Source of the DNA: Synechococcaceae cyanobacterium RL_1_2
GTDB lineage: Bacteria; Cyanobacteriota; Cyanobacteriia; Cyanobacteriales; JAAUPO01
Assembly: GCA_012033095.1 (NCBI GenBank)
Contig: JAAUPO010000031.1
Location: forward strand, 1-10,796
Length of the DNA stretch: 10,796 nucleotides
Reading direction: 5' to 3'
The notes beneath the pieces are model-generated. The model worked only from the letters and a program-made list of their open reading frames with translations, did no database searches and was not told the DNA's origin. Positions 7,646 to 10,796 of this stretch are shown here, one piece after another; position 1 is the first letter of the stretch; the number at the start of each line of letters is the position of its first letter. A program made the position numbers and the translations under genes.

Positions 7646-7833
7646 TCCTTCAAGGGCGCGTAACCCATCGATATTTAAGTTTTAGATGTTATTAAATTCT
7701 TATTCCTAAATTAACCAACGCCCCTTTTTGAGAGCTAAACGAAGCCGAAGCCCTCAAAAATCATTTTTGTAGATTTAGCCTAACAAAATTATCATTGAGT
7801 AATAAGGTGATTGTTTTTACTCGGTGCGCTACC

Positions 7834-10239
7834 ATGACTACTTCCCCCGATATTCTTGCGAAGATTGCCGCAACGAAGGAAACTAGAGCGGAGGAGTTAG
7901 ATCTTAGCGGCACTTACCATAATCGGGGTTCTTTAACCACCATTCCAGAGGAAGTAAGCAAGCTGGAGTGGCTAGTTCGTTTAAAAATTAATTGGCATTA
8001 CATCAAGGAAATCCCGGAACACCTCAGCCGGCTGACGAACCTCCAAGAGCTTAACCTTAACGACAATCAAATCAAGGAAATTCCAGAACATCTTAGTTGT
8101 CTCTCAAACCTTGAATATCTTGGCCTTGGAGTAAATCAAATCAAGGAAATCCCGGAACACCTCAGCCGTCTATCTAAACTTCAACAACTTCGCCTTTGGG
8201 ACAATCAAATTAAGAAAATCCCAGCATCAGTGGTTAATTTACCCAATCTAATCGCTTTCGATGTTAACGAAAATCCGATCGCGAGTCCCCCACCGGAGAT
8301 CGTAGCCCAAGGTTTGGAAGGGATGCGCAACTATTTTCAGCAGTTGTGGGAGGAGGGCAGTGATTATCTTTATGAAGCCAAGCTAATTATTGTGGGGGAA
8401 GCCGGAGCGGGAAAACTAGTTTAGCGGACAGGATCCAATATCCCGATTGTGGGTTGCAGGAAGAAAGTACCCACGGCATTGATATTCATCCCTGGCAATT
8501 TGAGCTAGATCAAGGCCATCATTTTCAAGCCAATATTTGGGATTTTGGGGGCCAGGAAATTTACCATGCTACCCACCAATTTTTCCTCACCCAACGCTCT
8601 TTATATATATTGGTGGTGGACGAACGCAAGGAAGACAACGATTTTGATTATTGGTTAAATATCATTGAACTCCTCGGCAAAGATAGCCCGGTGATTATCT
8701 TCCAAAACGAAAAAAGCGATCGCCTCCGCAAAATTGATGAACGGGGGCTGCGGGGGCGTTTTCCTAATCTAAAAGAAATTATTTCCTTCAATCTGAAAAC
8801 CGGGCGATCGAGTAACCCCGATAACCCTAAGAACTTTTATGACTTTTTAGAGTTACTTAAATTTCAACTGCAACAACTGCCCCATGTCGGCGAGGCCCTA
8901 CCCAAAACTTGGAAAACCTCCGCACCCACATTGAAACCGATCACCGTAACCATATTACGTTACAGCAATATTTAGAACTAGGTGATGAATACGGGTTTAA
9001 GACGGAGGAAGATAAATTATCCCTCGTCCGCTACCTCCATGATTTAGGGGTAATTTTACATTTTCAAATAACCGTTTCCTTAACAAAACAGTAATCCTTA
9101 ACCCCGAATGGGCAACGGCGGGGGTTTACCAAATTTTGAAGCACCCAGAAATTGAAGCGCGGTGTGGTCAGTTTTCCCGTCAGGATCTCCATGATATTTG
9201 GGATGACCCCGACCATCGATCGATGCAGGATGAACTATTAGAGTTAATGATCAAATTTAACCTTTGTTATCCCCTACCATCCCCCCAGGGTGATTACCTC
9301 AGCCCCCAACTGCTCGACCCCCAACAACCCAAATATCCCTGGAAAGATGAGCAAAACCTAATTTTGCGCTACAAGTACGAATTTATGCCCAAAGGCATGA
9401 TCACCCAATTAATTGTAGCGATGCACGATTACATCAAAAAACAAAAATATGGGTGGCGCAACGGCGTAATTTTGAAAGAAGGAGCCACCGAAGCAGAAAT
9501 TATTGAAATTTACAGCCAACAATGCCTTACCCTACGCCTACGGGGCCCCCATAAACGGGATCTATTAACCAAAATTAGTTATGAGATCGATCGCATTCAC
9601 CACAGCTATCCTGGCATTAGATACGAAAAATTAATTCCCTGTAATTGTAATCAATGCAAAAACTCCCAAGATCCATTTTTATTTCCCCAACAAAAAGTTA
9701 AGGACGCATTACATAAAAATAAATTGATCCAGTGCTACCAAAGTTTTGAGGATGTGGCCCCCCGGGAGTTATTGGATGATGTGATTAACCCCAATTTATT
9801 ATCCTTAGGGGATGAAACTTTCCCCGATCGCTACTACCAACCCATCCAACGCAACCCCGGGGAAATTAACGTTAATGCCCAAAGTAATAACCACCTCCCA
9901 CAACAAACCACCGCCACCATAACCCAGGAAAAACCTGAACCTTTAGGGGAACTAATCCCCCCTGAACCTAAACTCCCCTCCCTGTTTATTACCACCAGCG
10001 TATTTATTTTTTTGATGACCAGTGCCGCTTTAATTGTCCTGGTATTTGCCCAATCTATCCCCCCCATTTCCGTCGCGATCCCGATTATTGCCATGATTTT
10101 ATTATTCGTCGTTGCTGGTGTGTTTGTCCTGCGATCGACTGGCCAACTCAAGGATGCCTCCACCTTCACCCTGATTCAAAAGGTGCTGACACAATTACCG
10201 TTATTCGGCAATATCATTAACGCCTTACTCAAAAAATAA
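7834..10239 (+). CDS. ROCO-family LRR-Roc-COR GTPase with C-terminal membrane hairpin, three frameshifts
   Basis: This is one gene of about 802 residues broken by three missing bases. The sites are an A in 8412-8415 inside the P-loop, a G at 8911-8912, and a base after 9067. Repair restores GEAGAGKTSLADR, LPKTWENLRTHIE and HFQDNRFLNKTVILNPEW. Order: leucine-rich repeats (about 28-165) with four 23-residue units built on IKEIPEHLSRL; a Roc GTPase with G1 GEAGAGKT (188-195), G3 DFGGQE (237-242) and NEKSD (292-296) in place of NKxD; a COR dimerisation region (about 350-590); a cysteine cluster CNCNQC plus IQC (C604, C606, C609, C635); a polar linker; two hydrophobic helices (about 718-740 and 746-768); and an amphipathic tail. 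ROCO proteins are dimeric G proteins cycling with GTP; bacterial roles are mostly unknown. The membrane hairpin implies inner-face or thylakoid anchoring with the GTPase in the cytosol. ATG 7834 is preferred; TTG 7795 is possible. It is a stand-alone gene. Confidence 0.88.
8002..8168 (+). repeat. Tandem 69-bp LRR-encoding repeats
   Basis: Units start at 8002, 8071 and 8140, each 69 bp (23 codons), with a fourth divergent unit at 8209. The first 29 bp of units 1 and 3 (8002-8030 and 8140-8168) are identical at the nucleotide level, while unit 2 differs at several synonymous sites. This indicates recent duplication or gene conversion among repeats. Confidence 0.75.
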
Positions 10240-10371
10240 CAGCCGATTAATTACACTCCTTTCCACCAATTTAAATATCTCTTTTAAATGTCCCTAATAA
10301 CCTTGGGCGATCGCGATCATGGCCCAATGAACTAATCATAGTGATAACGGGCTTGCAAATAGTTGAACGAC
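10240..10371. other. Short convergent spacer with a hairpin
   Basis: Between the convergent ROCO and cutA stops, TTGGGC (10303-10308) pairs with GCCCAA (10322-10327) around a 13-nt loop containing a HIP1 octamer. It has no T-run on either side, so it is at best a weak bidirectional terminator. Confidence 0.3.
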
Positions 10372-10689
10372 CTAAACCCCTTTCAACCAATCCAAATAAC
10401 CTTGATAACCCTGCTCGATCGCGATCGCGATAATTTCTGGGGTGTCGTAGGAATGGTGGGCTAAAATTAATTCCTCGATCGCCGCATAATGAACCGCCCG
10501 GGCCTTAAGTAGTACCAAAACTTCTTCACTGGTGCCGATCTTCCCATCCCACCAATACATACTGCCAATATTCGGCAAAATTTGAGCACAGCCGATTAAT
10601 TTAGCCGATAACAATTGTCGGCAAATAGTACGAGCTTCTTCCCCATTGGCAAAGGTAACATGGACTTCCAAAAATTCAGGATTATTCAT
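10372..10689 (-). CDS. cutA: CutA1 family divalent-cation tolerance protein
   Basis: This is an intact 105-residue ORF of normal CutA length. CutA1 is a very stable cytosolic trimer with a ferredoxin-like fold, linked genetically to copper and other divalent metal tolerance in E. coli; its exact role is unsettled and in cyanobacteria it has no clear phenotype known to me. Signature stretches are GCAQILPNIGSMYWWDGKI (33-51), an acidic EEVLVLLKAR segment, and HHSYDTPEIIAI (78-89), followed by the C-terminal GYLDWL. Cys34, of the conserved CAQ motif, is present. The start is ATG 10689 with no Shine-Dalgarno. It is a single gene, convergent with the ROCO gene. Two overlapping HIP1-type sequences lie near its 3' end (10416-10430). 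Confidence 0.95.
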   Translation of the reverse strand: MNNPEFLEVHVTFANGEEARTICRQLLSAKLIGCAQILPNIGSMYWWDGKIGTSEEVLVLLKARAVHYAAIEELILAHHSYDTPEIIAIAIEQGYQGYLDWLKGV

Positions 10690-10796
10690 GGGATGATTTG
10701 GGGATAGGGGTTATAGTCAATTTAATTTAGGGAGTGTCATCAATTAGCATTAAAACGTTGATCCTGAGCCAGGTGCAGAAAGTATAGTTTTAAACT
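10690..10796. other. Upstream region of cutA, window edge
   Basis: The last 107 nt hold the presumed cutA promoter. On the - strand TATAAC (10710-10715) could be a -10 box, with no good -35 match. The edge contains an AT-rich palindrome-like end (TTTAAA) but no coding sequence I can support. Confidence 0.3.

Larger units (their letters stand above)
7459..7833. other. Intergenic region between aroE and the ROCO gene
   Basis: This 375-nt spacer contains a 10-bp tandem duplication (7474-7493), an imperfect inverted repeat around a C-rich core (about 7557-7645), and a hairpin with TTTTTGAG (7725-7732) and CTCAAAAA (7753-7760) that could be a weak terminator or just AT-rich pairing. The sequence is AT-rich and has no further coding capacity that I can support. 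An in-frame TTG at 7795 extends the ROCO ORF upstream by 13 codons. Confidence 0.45.

Noticed and set aside
8002..8230. Regularly spaced 69-bp repeats as a CRISPR-like array
   Set aside because: Spacing is an exact multiple of three within an open frame and encodes leucine-rich repeats; no unique spacers and no cas genes.
9834..10169. 111-codon open frame on the - strand
   Set aside because: It is antisense to the membrane-hairpin region of the ROCO gene; its hydrophobicity mirrors the coding strand and it has no supporting motif.
172..10239. Programmed ribosomal frameshifting as the cause of the breaks
   Set aside because: Seven sites in four unrelated genes, both directions, no consistent slippery heptamer or downstream structure, and families not known to use it.

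Overview
The window is from a cyanobacterium. The octamer GCGATCGC (HIP1, a hallmark of many cyanobacterial genomes) occurs at least nine times in 10.8 kb, at 525, 1024, 1989, 3239, 3813, 6677, 8716, 10307 and 10421, against about 0.2 expected by chance. The gene content fits too: a tandem-GAF sensor, a PilT ATPase with a proline-rich N-terminus, and a ROCO (LRR-Roc-COR) protein. No species can be named from the sequence alone.

Layout, left to right. At 79-114 there is a strong Rho-independent terminator for a + strand gene lying off the left edge. It is followed by a convergent multi-GAF, histidine-kinase-like sensor (172-3075, -). After a 331-nt spacer that holds a possible 28-codon small ORF comes an unrecognised membrane-anchored protein (3407-4069, +). 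Next is a 0.9-kb gene-free, repeat-rich region with short dispersed repeats, an ATTA microsatellite, an inverted-repeat element and a MITE. A PilT-type pilus retraction ATPase (4973-6272, -) follows, flanked by two inverted copies of that MITE. Divergent from it is shikimate dehydrogenase aroE (6590-7458, +). After another repeat-bearing spacer comes a large ROCO protein with a C-terminal membrane hairpin (7834-10239, +), convergent with cutA (10372-10689, -).

The dominant oddity is that all four long genes are broken by single-base indels, seven in total: two in the GAF gene, one in pilT, one in aroE and three in the ROCO gene. Each is repaired by changing one base, and motifs are conserved on both sides. 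The rate is about one per 1.1 kb of coding sequence. The two intact genes total under 1 kb, so they do not contradict a uniform rate. I read this mainly as residual sequencing or assembly error, with recent genome decay as the alternative. Descriptions below use the repaired proteins.

The genes do not form one operon or pathway. The most interesting biology is a short non-autonomous transposable element (112 and 123 bp) with clear 5-bp target duplications, present twice around pilT and directly upstream of aroE, and the membrane-tailed ROCO protein. I find no convincing evidence of a multi-gene novel defence or metabolic system.
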